A DNA stretch of 64,000 nt. It comes from an uncultured Bacteroides sp. (lineage in GTDB: Bacteria > Bacteroidota > Bacteroidia > Bacteroidales > Bacteroidaceae). The notes under the pieces were generated by a model. That model was not told the origin of the DNA and made no database searches. It was given only the letters and a program-made list of their open reading frames with translations. Shown here in pieces: positions 17,105 through 26,035 of this stretch (position 1 is the first letter of the stretch; each line of letters starts with the position of its first letter). The stretch lies in NCBI RefSeq assembly GCF_900547205.1, contig NZ_URFY01000005.1, positions 95,017-159,016 on the forward strand. Direction: 5' to 3'. Both the position numbers and the translations under genes were made by a program.

Positions 17105-19435
17105 TTAGTGAAATAAGAAGAATTGTGGACGTGCATATACATTTATATCCTTTACTTTTCCAGACAGAAACGAACCTTTACGAACCTTCACACGGAAAGC
17201 GGAAGTTTTATAAATCTCCTTCATATCAATAATGACACGATGCGGTTGGTCAGGCTCTACTGCCGAATCAGTATGCCAGAAAGAGGAAATATCCTTGTCG
17301 AACAAATTCTCCGCCACTCCTACATTCTTATTGGTCTGCTCACTACTTACATACACAACTTCCCATTTCGTCTTATCAATCGGTTGCCCTTTATCATCTA
17401 CCAGTTCAATTTCGGAGATACAAGCTTGGTTGTCTTCCGTATAAGAGGAAAGTGTCTCAATGCAAAAATGACGAAGCGTAGTGACAACCGGAAAATCGAA
17501 TTGCTGCCAGTCGTTTGTCTCTTCCAAAGTGGCTTTCAGTGCGATATCTCCTTTGTCAAGGGTTGGAGTTCCTTTCGCTAACCGACGTTTCCCTTTCCGG
17601 TAGTTCTTGTCTACTCCCAAGCTATCCAAGATAGGTTGGTTCAATCCTTTCAATGTCCGGTTCCCCGTATCTTCCATCTCGAAAACAACGATTTCATTCT
17701 CACCTTCTTTCAGCCATGGAGCAGGTAAGTATAAGGTTTGCTGTGGACCGATATTCCAGAAACGCCCGATTGATTTTCCGTTCACCCAAACCGCTCCTTT
17801 ACCCCAGCGGCTCATATCAACAAAACAATCTCCCATTTTTTCTATCATAAACGTGCCTTTATGAAAAGCCGGGATACCCTTTATTGAAGCACCAAAATTC
17901 ATTGCTGATACGTCCTCCTTATATAGTGGCAATGGAGTGATAGACCATCCTTTCAATTTTTCATCTCCCAAAAGGACCTGACTTGTTATCCCTTTACGGT
18001 TGAAAAGTATATCGGGGCCGTAATTCACGCGCCCGGTATTCTCTACAAGAATCTCCAGTGTGGCAGATGCTTTCGGAATATCAATCATCACACTGTTCTG
18101 ATTGTAGCGTCGGTCTAAGCTCGCCACTTGTTTGCCATCAATCAGAATCACAGCATAATCGCGTAAATCCTGAATGACAAGTTTCTGTTTGCCTGATTTA
18201 CTGACCATTGTCTGATAATGAATATATCCGAAGTCAGTTCCTACATCTTCCATCGACAATACATCTTCCGATTGGGTAGTATGATGGAAGGCAGCAGTCA
18301 AAGGAGCACTTTCTTCCAGTTCAATTGATGCAAACGTTGTTGTCGGATTATCAGCAGGCACTTCGGGAAGCACGGTTCCCTGAGGCAGGTATTTCTGAAT
18401 CACTTCTCTGAAAGCGTGGTATTTGGGATAACAATTTCCCCATTCTCCCAGAGGAGCATCATAATCATAGCTTGTGGGTTGCGGCTGATAACCTCCGCCT
18501 GTGTTAGCTCCGTTCGTATACCAGAAATTTGTCCCTCCATGAAACATATACATACTGACGGAAACTCCGTGACTCAACATCCAGTCCAACTGTTCCGCAG
18601 GACGTTCGTAGGCCACAGATGAATGACGCCTTCCCCACTCGTCAAACCATGCCGGATAGAACTCGGCAACAAAGTACGGACCACCCGGATGGTATTTATC
18701 CACCACCTTAAAAATGTCCTCACCAAACACACCGTTCAGCGTAGGCAATGCGCCGTCAATATGACCGGCTTCCACCTGACCGCCACCGTCGCACGTGAAC
18801 AACGGAACATTGAATCCGGCTTCACTAATCATATCACGAATGGAAGCAAGATATTCTTTATCAGCAGCATACGAACCATATTCGTTCTCCACTTGTACCA
18901 TAATGATATTGCCTCCGTTGTTGATGGTCAGCGGAGCGAGTTGTTTTCCCAACTCTTGAATATAGCGTTTGCAGTAGGACAGAAATAGAGTATCTTTGCT
19001 ACGATAGGTCATATCTTTTTCTTTCAACAACCACGAAGGGTATCCTCCGAAATCCCATTCGGCACACACATACGGACCGGGACGGAGAATGACATACAAT
19101 CCCTCCTCCTGTGCCGTGCGGACAAACTCGGCAATATCCGCCTGACCGCTAAAATCAAACTCGCCCGGCTGACGTTCGTGGAAGTTCCAGAATACATACG
19201 CCGAAACGGTATTCAATCCCATCGCACGTGCCCTTTTCAAGCGGTCGCGCCAATACTCATGTGGTATGCGGGGATAGTGCATCTCTCCGCAAATCAGTTG
19301 CACGTCTTTCCCGGCAATATTAAATTTGCCGTTTTCTATCTTAACCTGTTCTTTGGGGGAGGAACAGGCTAAAACTAAGGATAAGGCGATTGAGTTAAGA
19401 ATAACAAACAAGATTCTTTTCATCTTTTTATTCAA
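17105..19435 (-). CDS. GH35 beta-galactosidase with C-terminal discoidin-like domain
   Basis: 776 residues with a lipoprotein signal (lipobox LVLACS). The N-terminal GH35 barrel holds ICGEMHYPRIPHEYWRDRL, GPYVCAEWDFGGYPSWLL, the acid/base Glu in VQVENEYGSY (about 182) and the nucleophile region FVAEFYPAWFDEWG (about 255). Jelly-roll beta domains follow (about 400-620), including WVNGKSIGRFWNIGPQQTLY. The last 130 residues resemble an F5/8 type C (discoidin) carbohydrate-binding module (LFDKDISSFWHTD, PHRVIIDMKEIYKTSAFRVKVR). The enzyme removes terminal beta-galactose. It is encoded downstream of susD and ahead of GH89, which together suggest sequential trimming of a host glycan. Confidence 0.95.
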   Translation of the reverse strand: MNKKMKRILFVILNSIALSLVLACSSPKEQVKIENGKFNIAGKDVQLICGEMHYPRIPHEYWRDRLKRARAMGLNTVSAYVFWNFHERQPGEFDFSGQADIAEFVRTAQEEGLYVILRPGPYVCAEWDFGGYPSWLLKEKDMTYRSKDTLFLSYCKRYIQELGKQLAPLTINNGGNIIMVQVENEYGSYAADKEYLASIRDMISEAGFNVPLFTCDGGGQVEAGHIDGALPTLNGVFGEDIFKVVDKYHPGGPYFVAEFYPAWFDEWGRRHSSVAYERPAEQLDWMLSHGVSVSMYMFHGGTNFWYTNGANTGGGYQPQPTSYDYDAPLGEWGNCYPKYHAFREVIQKYLPQGTVLPEVPADNPTTTFASIELEESAPLTAAFHHTTQSEDVLSMEDVGTDFGYIHYQTMVSKSGKQKLVIQDLRDYAVILIDGKQVASLDRRYNQNSVMIDIPKASATLEILVENTGRVNYGPDILFNRKGITSQVLLGDEKLKGWSITPLPLYKEDVSAMNFGASIKGIPAFHKGTFMIEKMGDCFVDMSRWGKGAVWVNGKSIGRFWNIGPQQTLYLPAPWLKEGENEIVVFEMEDTGNRTLKGLNQPILDSLGVDKNYRKGKRRLAKGTPTLDKGDIALKATLEETNDWQQFDFPVVTTLRHFCIETLSSYTEDNQACISEIELVDDKGQPIDKTKWEVVYVSSEQTNKNVGVAENLFDKDISSFWHTDSAVEPDQPHRVIIDMKEIYKTSAFRVKVRKGSFLSGKVKDINVYARPQFFLFH

Positions 19436-19449
19436 CTATTATAGGTTTA

Positions 19450-19584
19450 TTAAAATGTAACCTCACGTAGTTTACTTCTTCCGCCACTATTGTATAATCG
19501 TCCGTATTCGGAACAAAAGCTACACATAACACCTAAGATTAAGGTCGACAATATAGTAATAATTTTCTTTATATTGATTAACAT
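19450..19584 (-). CDS. Possible 44-residue lipoprotein-like ORF or decayed gene remnant
   Basis: In the 309-bp gap between susD and GH35, an ATG at 19584 opens a 44-residue frame: MLINIKKIITILSTLILGVM followed by C, S, F, C, which looks like a lipoprotein signal peptide, then a short polar tail. A +1 frame from about residue 19 gives a more protein-like tail (DDYTIVAEEVNYVRLHFNKP). The signal in one frame and a plausible tail in another could mean a frameshifted remnant. No ribosome-binding evidence. The rest of the gap (19585-19744) shows nothing I recognise. Confidence 0.3.
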   Translation of the reverse strand: MLINIKKIITILSTLILGVMCSFCSEYGRLYNSGGRSKLREVTF

Positions 19585-19744
19585 GATCGATATACCTTTA
19601 AAATTTTCACCTGATTCATTCCATTGTCCTACGACAGTTTTTTGTTGATATTAGCCAACTTCTCTAATCGAAAAGCGTCCGAAATGCCCATGCTAGAGAT
19701 TAGCAAAGACACTTCGAACACGTTTTCTGTTTCAGTATGCAATA

Positions 19745-21292
19745 TTAATAACCAGGATTCTGTATTATAACACCTTGTCCTTCAGTCATAATATTCTGCG
19801 GAACAGGAAGTAGTTCATACTTATATTTACCATCCACCTTAGTGGTAATCTTTTCCACAGACTGTCCTGCATATTTAGCTTTCTCAACAGCCTTTTCTAT
19901 AAATTTACCGTGACGGAGTAGATCTTGCCTACGAACACCTTCCATATAAAATTCATGCCCGCGCTCTATAAGCATCTTGTCCAGAAACTTATCCGGTGTA
20001 TCAAGTTCTTCATCGGTAAATGCAGGTAACTTTCCGTGCTTCGTACGAATTTCATTCAGAAAATCCTTAGAAGTTTGGCTGACTTTATTCTCCAAGCGAA
20101 CCAGTGCTTCAGCATACAAGGTCTTTACATCTGAGAATCTATAAATGACCAGATCGCAAGGACTCTTGTCACCAACTTGCCCGACAATTGAATATTTGCC
20201 AGGGATGGCACCTACGGACAAAGTTCCTCCATTAGTTTTATCCTCCAATTCGCTATGATGTACCCCCTTGGAATCGGTATATTCACCATAAATCCGTGTC
20301 AGACGGTAATCGTCTTTTTCATATGAATTGTAGAATGACCAAGCCATTCGATAACCTCCCCACAAAGTTACATTATCTCCAGACCCCGGAAATTCGTCTT
20401 TATACGGAAAATCACCAGGATATACATGTACCTGATAAAGGTTCTGTAAAGCACCGGTTGTACTGGTAGACGCGAATATGACTTCCGAATTTTGTCTTCC
20501 TTCCGGTGAGAAAAGTTTATAGTAATCTTCTTCTATCTGATAACCATATTCCGGATTCTCAACTAAATCCCGACCTACCTCTACAGCGTTTGCCCAATCG
20601 CCTACACGCATATAGAATTTGAGCAATAACGTTTTTGCCAATCCTTTAGTGAAACGACCATAATCACCATCAGCATATTTATAAGGAAGGACGTTGGCAG
20701 CATCTTTCAAATTACTCTCGATAAAAGTACGCATTTCTTCATCTGTTGCACGTGGAAGGATTATATCTTTTACCGGGTTTTTAAGTAATTCCAAGTCGGG
20801 AAGAACAATGGGGCCGTATAAATCGTAAAACAGAAAAGCCATGAACCCCATACCACACTTCGTTTCTGCCACATAACGTTCTTTTAAGGCATCGCTCATT
20901 TTGGCATTCGAGTTCTGTATTCTATCTTCTGTAAGTATCATACCTCCCAATCGGTAATAGTATTTCCACTGGTTCAGATTTTCGCCTACAAGAGCATTAT
21001 CTATTTCGTAAGTGTTGTACTCTAACGTAACCCAATGGTTACCCCACGAACAGGTCATGATATCCGATACTATCTCTGAAGCGGTAACAACCCCGTTTGG
21101 CACACAGAATAAATTGGCATAATCGCCAGAAGAAAATATACTGTAAACACTTCCTGTAACCAAAGCCTTAACATCGCTTTCTGTCTTAGGATATATAGAG
21201 GGATTTATTTTATCGTAGATTTCACTCTCCAATGCACAACCGGACAACAAGAAAAGTGAACCTAGCAGTAATGCTTTCAAATTATTTTTCAT
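19745..21292 (-). CDS. SusD/RagB-family glycan-binding lipoprotein (PUL 1)
   Basis: 515 residues. Signal peptide with lipobox LLSGCALES, so it is surface-anchored by Cys19. SusD proteins form the lid on SusC transporters and bind the glycan. Family features include the N-terminal YPKTESDVKALVTGSVYS, the helical TPR-like segments (KGLAKTLLLKFYMRVGDWANAVEVG, read in part), VIYRFSDVKTLYAEALVRLE and the C-terminal IERGHEFYMEGVRRQDLLRHG. It starts 17 bases after the susC stop. Length is usual for the family (500-560). Confidence 0.95.
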   Translation of the reverse strand: MKNNLKALLLGSLFLLSGCALESEIYDKINPSIYPKTESDVKALVTGSVYSIFSSGDYANLFCVPNGVVTASEIVSDIMTCSWGNHWVTLEYNTYEIDNALVGENLNQWKYYYRLGGMILTEDRIQNSNAKMSDALKERYVAETKCGMGFMAFLFYDLYGPIVLPDLELLKNPVKDIILPRATDEEMRTFIESNLKDAANVLPYKYADGDYGRFTKGLAKTLLLKFYMRVGDWANAVEVGRDLVENPEYGYQIEEDYYKLFSPEGRQNSEVIFASTSTTGALQNLYQVHVYPGDFPYKDEFPGSGDNVTLWGGYRMAWSFYNSYEKDDYRLTRIYGEYTDSKGVHHSELEDKTNGGTLSVGAIPGKYSIVGQVGDKSPCDLVIYRFSDVKTLYAEALVRLENKVSQTSKDFLNEIRTKHGKLPAFTDEELDTPDKFLDKMLIERGHEFYMEGVRRQDLLRHGKFIEKAVEKAKYAGQSVEKITTKVDGKYKYELLPVPQNIMTEGQGVIIQNPGY

Positions 21293-21309
21293 GGCTAAAA
21301 GAGTTTTAG

Positions 21310-24300
21310 TTAAAATGTAATATTAAGACCCAAACTATAAGAAGTCACATTAGGATAAGAATAGGTATTCGTATCAGTTTCCGGATCAAGTCCCGTCCAG
21401 TTAGTGATAACAAAGGGGTTATCCACGTTGGCATATACTCTAAGGTTTGAAATCCATTTTTTGTTGACTGGCACATTATATCCCAATGTCATGTGCCCGC
21501 ATCGTATATAATATATTGACTTCAGATAAAAATCGCCGATAGTGCCATTGCTATTCTTCAGAATGCTTGGATTATTGGAAGTCGGATTCTCGCTGCTGAA
21601 CGACTTATAAACATAAGTCGAAAGATTCTGGCTGTTTTCATTCGTATCAATCCAATTCTCGTAGTAGCTAGCACCTCTCTTGCGCCCGGCTTCTCCATAG
21701 AAATAGATATTGAAATCAAAATGCTTATATCTCAGAGAGTTGTTGAATCCATAAATAATTTTAGGATCGCCATTATCCATAAAGTATTTATCATCATTAT
21801 TAATGACACCATTATGGTCTTTATCTTCCAAAATTACCTGTCCCGGCAAAAGGTCTGGTTGCGCTGTAGGTGCTTTTTCACCTGGCTTCAAGATACCTAA
21901 TGCCCTATAATCCCACCATGCACGAATCGGATCGTTTTCTTTTTCATAAGAAGCAGGTTTCCATGTGTCGGCACGTTCCAGCCAACGGTCATTATATTTG
22001 GATAAGGTCAATGTTGTGTTCCATTCAAAATTCCGTGTGGAAATATTCACCGTATTCAGTGTCAGTTCAAATCCCTGACTTTGAGTAGACCCGGCATTGT
22101 CGGCAATAGAAGTTACCTCATTATAAAACAAAAGTGGCTTTGTCACAAGCATATCCGTTATGCGACGTTTGAAATATTCAGCAGTCAGACGGATGCGGTC
22201 ATTCAAAAAGCCCAAGTCAATACCAATATTAAATTCGGTGGTTGTCTCCCAAGTTAAGTTTGGGTTGCCCAATTCCGAAGCATATACTCCATTCATCAAA
22301 CTACCGCCGAATAGGTAGTTGTGGTTCTTATCTCCCGTATTATAAAATGTATTGATACGGTTACCTATACTAGAGTTACCGGTTTGCCCGAAAGAAGCAC
22401 GCAGTTTCAAATTAGATAACCAATTACGGGTGGAACTCATGAATTTTTCTTCCGTTACAACCCAACCTGCAGATACCGACGGGAAGAATCCCCAACGATT
22501 TTCTTTTGCGAAATTGGCTGCGCCATCGGCACGTACGGTAGCTTCAAGCAAGTATTTGTTCTGGAACTGATAGTTGATACGTGCAAAGTAAGAACCGAGA
22601 CTGTTTTTGGACGCGCCCGATCCAACTGTAGGTTTAGCCCAATTTCCGGCAGCCAGATTATGATACAAGAATGAATCAATCAAAAAGTCGGAATTTCCTG
22701 CATTTACGCTCTCCGCATTAAACTGTTGGTAAGAATAACCCACCAATGCTTTTAAAGAATGTTCCTTAAAATTAGCATTATAAGTAGCAGTCAAATCCAT
22801 CAAATAGTCGGTAGCATCTTCATAACTGACATTGGCTATACCGTTCTGTTCAGCACCACTCAATGTTGTTTTCGGCAAATAGTTGCGTCTTTTTTGAATA
22901 CGCCTGTCTGCCCCTAACATTCCTTTTAGTTCAAGTCCCTTAATTGGCTTAATGATGACAAAAGCCTGCCCCATCAAGCGGTCTTTAACGGTATTATCTG
23001 TAATGTCGAGCAGAGATACTGGATTGGGAAACGTAGAGCGACCCGGGTCAATGGTATATTCTCCGTTTTCATCATAGATAGGAAGCGTAGGATTAAAACG
23101 GATAGCCGAAGTCAAGATACCGGCATTCTCATTGTCACCATCGCCAAGAGGTACGTTATCATAACGGTTTTGTGAATAAGAAGCCGTCAGACCAACGCTT
23201 ACATATTTATTAATTACCTGATCTAAATTCAAACGGGCAGAGAAACGGGTTGTACCATTATTTTTCACTACACCTTTCTGATCCATATAATTGATTGAAG
23301 CCATATACTTGGTTGTCTCACCACCACCATTGATAGATACATTGTGCTGTTGCATATATCCTGTACGCGTTACTTCATCCAACCAATCGGTACCTGCCGC
23401 ATTTCTAATCTGTTCATCGGAATACTTGGGAGTAAACGGAGTAGGTTCATTATCATTATGGATATATCCTTCATAAATGCCCATCCCATAAGTACGCAAC
23501 CACCTTTCCTTGAGTTGCATATTTTGAACTTCCATATATTCTTTGGCACTCAACATATCGTAGTCGGCACGAATATTCTGAAATGATCCGGAAGCAGAAT
23601 AAGTAACTTTTGGTTTACCGGACTTTCCACGCTTTGTGGTAATCAATATAACACCATGTCCTGCACGTGCACCGTAAATAGCTGTAGAGGCTGCATCCTT
23701 TAAGACAGAGATAGATTCAATATCGTCCGGATTTAATGATTCAAGAACATTATCTGTGTCTCCGGCATTATAAACATTGCCTGAGCCCAAACTTGAACTA
23801 GAACTCACAGGAAAGCCATCAATTACAATTAATGGTTCATTACCAGCCCCAACAGAAGCTTCTCCACGAATTCTAAATTTAGCGGCACCTCCCGGCTGTG
23901 CTGACTGTATATTCGCCCTCAAACCTGCCACCTTACCTCCCATCGTATGAGATACTGACGTAACAGTAGATGTTTCTATATCTTCCATATTCATCGTACC
24001 AACGGCACCGGTCAAAGACTTCTTGGTTTGTGTACCATATCCTACAACTACCACTTCATCCAACTGTTTACTATCTTCCTGTAAGATTATTCGTATATCT
24101 TTCCCTATTTGCACAGCTAAGATTTGTGTTCGATAGCCAATATAAGAAACTTCCAACTGCGTTTTTGCCGAAGAAACCGAAAGTTTGAAACGACCGTCAA
24201 TGTCGGTAATTGTCCCGCTTCCCTGAACACCTTTCTCCAATACGCTGGCTCCGATAACCGGCTCGCCTTGAGCATCCGTCACCGTGCCCGATACGGTTAC

Positions 24301-24705
24301 TTTCTTTTCCTGCTGCGGTGACTGTTTTTCAACAGAGAGCACAATCTTCTTATCAAGCACCGAATACTTCACGTTCGTACCCGCAAAGATTTCTTCCAAT
24401 ACACTGAATATATTGCTTTTATCAGCAGAAACGGAGACACGACGATTCAAATCTACGTGCTTGTTGTTGAAGAAAAAGTCAAAGTCAGACTGTTCCTCTA
24501 TTTCTTTCAGAACGTCTTCTACTCGCTGATTATGAGCATCAATGCTAATCATAGCTTTCTGAGCGTAACTATCGGCTGCATAGGTCAGTCCGATAGAACA
24601 TACTAAGAATAAAACCAATAGTCTCATAGATAATGGGATTTTTTTCGAGGTTAGCCAAAGCGACTTTACCACCCACAATACTTGGATGCTAAAATAATTT
24701 TGCAT
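21310..24705 (-). CDS. SusC/RagA TonB-dependent transporter with STN domain (PUL 1)
   Basis: 1131 residues. The order is a signal region (MRLLVLFLVCSIGLTYA), an STN domain (about 48-118; ISIDAHNQRVEDVLKEIEEQ), a carboxypeptidase-regulatory-like domain (about 138-212; VSGTVTDAQGEPVIGASVLE), the SusC signature DEVVVVGYGTQTKKSLTGAV, the plug (about 230-350) and a long TonB barrel ending LGLNITF. The STN domain is the segment that contacts FecR-type anti-sigma factors, matching the adjacent fecR and sigma genes, so binding substrate should activate the locus. A candidate antisense RNA overlaps its leader on the other strand. The annotated start includes an extended signal region, common in the family. 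Confidence 0.96.
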   Translation of the reverse strand: MQNYFSIQVLWVVKSLWLTSKKIPLSMRLLVLFLVCSIGLTYAADSYAQKAMISIDAHNQRVEDVLKEIEEQSDFDFFFNNKHVDLNRRVSVSADKSNIFSVLEEIFAGTNVKYSVLDKKIVLSVEKQSPQQEKKVTVSGTVTDAQGEPVIGASVLEKGVQGSGTITDIDGRFKLSVSSAKTQLEVSYIGYRTQILAVQIGKDIRIILQEDSKQLDEVVVVGYGTQTKKSLTGAVGTMNMEDIETSTVTSVSHTMGGKVAGLRANIQSAQPGGAAKFRIRGEASVGAGNEPLIVIDGFPVSSSSSLGSGNVYNAGDTDNVLESLNPDDIESISVLKDAASTAIYGARAGHGVILITTKRGKSGKPKVTYSASGSFQNIRADYDMLSAKEYMEVQNMQLKERWLRTYGMGIYEGYIHNDNEPTPFTPKYSDEQIRNAAGTDWLDEVTRTGYMQQHNVSINGGGETTKYMASINYMDQKGVVKNNGTTRFSARLNLDQVINKYVSVGLTASYSQNRYDNVPLGDGDNENAGILTSAIRFNPTLPIYDENGEYTIDPGRSTFPNPVSLLDITDNTVKDRLMGQAFVIIKPIKGLELKGMLGADRRIQKRRNYLPKTTLSGAEQNGIANVSYEDATDYLMDLTATYNANFKEHSLKALVGYSYQQFNAESVNAGNSDFLIDSFLYHNLAAGNWAKPTVGSGASKNSLGSYFARINYQFQNKYLLEATVRADGAANFAKENRWGFFPSVSAGWVVTEEKFMSSTRNWLSNLKLRASFGQTGNSSIGNRINTFYNTGDKNHNYLFGGSLMNGVYASELGNPNLTWETTTEFNIGIDLGFLNDRIRLTAEYFKRRITDMLVTKPLLFYNEVTSIADNAGSTQSQGFELTLNTVNISTRNFEWNTTLTLSKYNDRWLERADTWKPASYEKENDPIRAWWDYRALGILKPGEKAPTAQPDLLPGQVILEDKDHNGVINNDDKYFMDNGDPKIIYGFNNSLRYKHFDFNIYFYGEAGRKRGASYYENWIDTNENSQNLSTYVYKSFSSENPTSNNPSILKNSNGTIGDFYLKSIYYIRCGHMTLGYNVPVNKKWISNLRVYANVDNPFVITNWTGLDPETDTNTYSYPNVTSYSLGLNITF

Positions 24706-24712
24706 AAATTTG
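24705..24712 (+). promoter_or_regulatory. Plus-strand promoter for candidate antisense RNA
   Basis: TAAATTTG (24705-24712) matches TAnnTTTG, with a TTG at 24682-24684 after a 20-bp spacer, close to the usual -33. A second -7 match, TAATTTTG, is at 24695-24702. Both point away from susC, toward a plus-strand terminator at 24787-24826. Confidence 0.55.
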
Positions 24713-24716
24713 TAAT

Positions 24717-24826
24717 GACTTAAAGTTAATAAAAAGTTTATCTATTGCTTGTCGCCAAACAAGCATTAAAAAGATTTACCAATTTCCATACGGGAAGATA
24801 CTCCAATATCAACCCGTATGTTTTTT
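24717..24826 (+). ncRNA. Candidate antisense small RNA opposite susC leader
   Basis: Predicted as about 110 nt from a start near 24717 to the T-run at 24821-24826. It contains a perfect 6-bp hairpin (GCTTGT / ACAAGC, loop cgccaa) and a terminal hairpin (CATACGGG / CCCGTATG) followed by T6. It runs opposite the region upstream of the susC start codon and toward fecR. Antisense RNAs of this kind (for example DonS in B. fragilis) are known to repress SusC/SusD loci that have ECF/FecR regulators. Neither transcription nor length is shown by sequence alone. Confidence 0.5.
24787..24826 (+). terminator. Plus-strand intrinsic terminator in the fecR-susC gap
   Basis: CATACGGG (24787-24794) and CCCGTATG (24813-24820) form an 8-bp perfect stem, followed by TTTTTTG on the plus strand. 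The minus strand has no T-run after the hairpin, so the polarity is opposite to the flanking genes. It has no plus-strand protein gene ahead of it. Confidence 0.7.
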
Positions 24827-24877
24827 GTTTAAGGGGACCTGTCTTTCATGTAATTACTATTTTTAAGGTTTCTACTA

Positions 24878-25900
24878 TCAATATATTTCTATCTTACTCT
24901 TTTCATCTTTTATATCCGTAGAATCAAGATAGCGCCAACGAATCTGGGAGGAAAGCTGGAAATATTCCAATATACGTTCCAGCCGCTGATTGGTAAATGT
25001 ACCCGTAAATGAATCTTCTTTCAGGCGGTTGTTGTTAATCACAAATTCTACGTTATATCGTTTCTCCAGCATCCGTAAGCCTTCTTCCAGAGGAGTATTC
25101 TTGAATATAATCTTCCCTTCTTTCCAAGCTGTTTCCGATTCGCCCGTAGTGGCATAGAGTTGTACTTTACTGTCTTTTGAGTCATAGACAAGTTTCTGCC
25201 CCGGCTCCATCAATACCTTCTTAGACACATCGCCTTGCTTGAAGATAAAACCAATCTTGCCTTCTACCAATGTTGCCGAAATCCGTTCTTCTTTTTCATA
25301 AGCTTCTACATTAAAGTGCGTGCCCAGCACTTCTATCTGCGACTGATGAGAAGTGGAAACTATGAACTTCTTCTCCGGATTCTTGGCAACTTCAAAATAA
25401 GCTTCGCCCTGCAGGGTGACATTTCTAGTTTCTCCATCGAACTGCGAAGGATAGCTTAGTGTGGATTCTGAATTAAGAAAAACAACTGTTCCGTCGGGCA
25501 ATGTCAGCGAAGTCATCATGCCGGGATTCGTTTTCACTTCCATCATCTGTGCCAGTTCATGTTCATCTGCTCCAAAATTCTGAATGAACAGCGTGACGAG
25601 AAGCGGAATGAACAGAACGGCTGCCGCACGTTGTGCCCATTGCCACCACATCGCTCGCTTGTTTTTGTTACCTGACATTCTGCTTTTTACCTTCAATAGT
25701 GCTTTTTCCGTGTCTACTTTCTTCATCACTTGAATGGTATCCGCAGAGAGATACAGCGTATGAATCTGTTTAGCTATACGCCTGTTTTCTTCCGACTCAT
25801 CCATCCATGTTTCCACTTGCCGACGTTCTTCATCTGTCGCCAGCCCTTCACAATAACGTGGAAGTAATTCTTCTATCTTATTTTTATCCGGTGTGTACAT
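24878..25900 (-). CDS. FecR-family anti-sigma factor (PUL 1)
   Basis: 340 residues. The cytoplasmic N-terminal domain (about 1-85; IEELLPRYCEGLATDEERRQVETW) should bind the sigma factor; one membrane helix follows (about 88-106), then a periplasmic FecR domain (MTSLTLPDGTVVFLNSESTL, AYFEVAKNPEKKFIVS) and a C-terminal DUF4974 domain (about 260-325; FKNTPLEEGLRMLEKRYN). Its job is to sense the STN domain of the SusC transporter and release the ECF sigma factor. It precedes susC by 172 bp on the same strand but is divergent from the sigma gene at 26036, unlike the usual sigma then anti-sigma order. Confidence 0.94.
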   Translation of the reverse strand: MYTPDKNKIEELLPRYCEGLATDEERRQVETWMDESEENRRIAKQIHTLYLSADTIQVMKKVDTEKALLKVKSRMSGNKNKRAMWWQWAQRAAAVLFIPLLVTLFIQNFGADEHELAQMMEVKTNPGMMTSLTLPDGTVVFLNSESTLSYPSQFDGETRNVTLQGEAYFEVAKNPEKKFIVSTSHQSQIEVLGTHFNVEAYEKEERISATLVEGKIGFIFKQGDVSKKVLMEPGQKLVYDSKDSKVQLYATTGESETAWKEGKIIFKNTPLEEGLRMLEKRYNVEFVINNNRLKEDSFTGTFTNQRLERILEYFQLSSQIRWRYLDSTDIKDEKSKIEIY

Positions 25901-26004
25901 ATGCTATTTTTATTGCCTTTTACTATAAGACAGGAGAGATGGAACAGATTCCTAAACGAAAAGCCATTTTTTCTTAGAAAATCTTTCTTTTATCATAAAA
26001 AAGC

Positions 26005-26012
26005 TATATTTG
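26005..26012 (+). promoter_or_regulatory. -7 promoter box for ECF sigma gene
   Basis: TATATTTG, matching TAnnTTTG, 24 bases before ATG 26036. The 135-bp gap to fecR serves as a divergent control region. Confidence 0.6.
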
Positions 26013-26035
26013 CAGTGAATTATCAATCCTGATAC

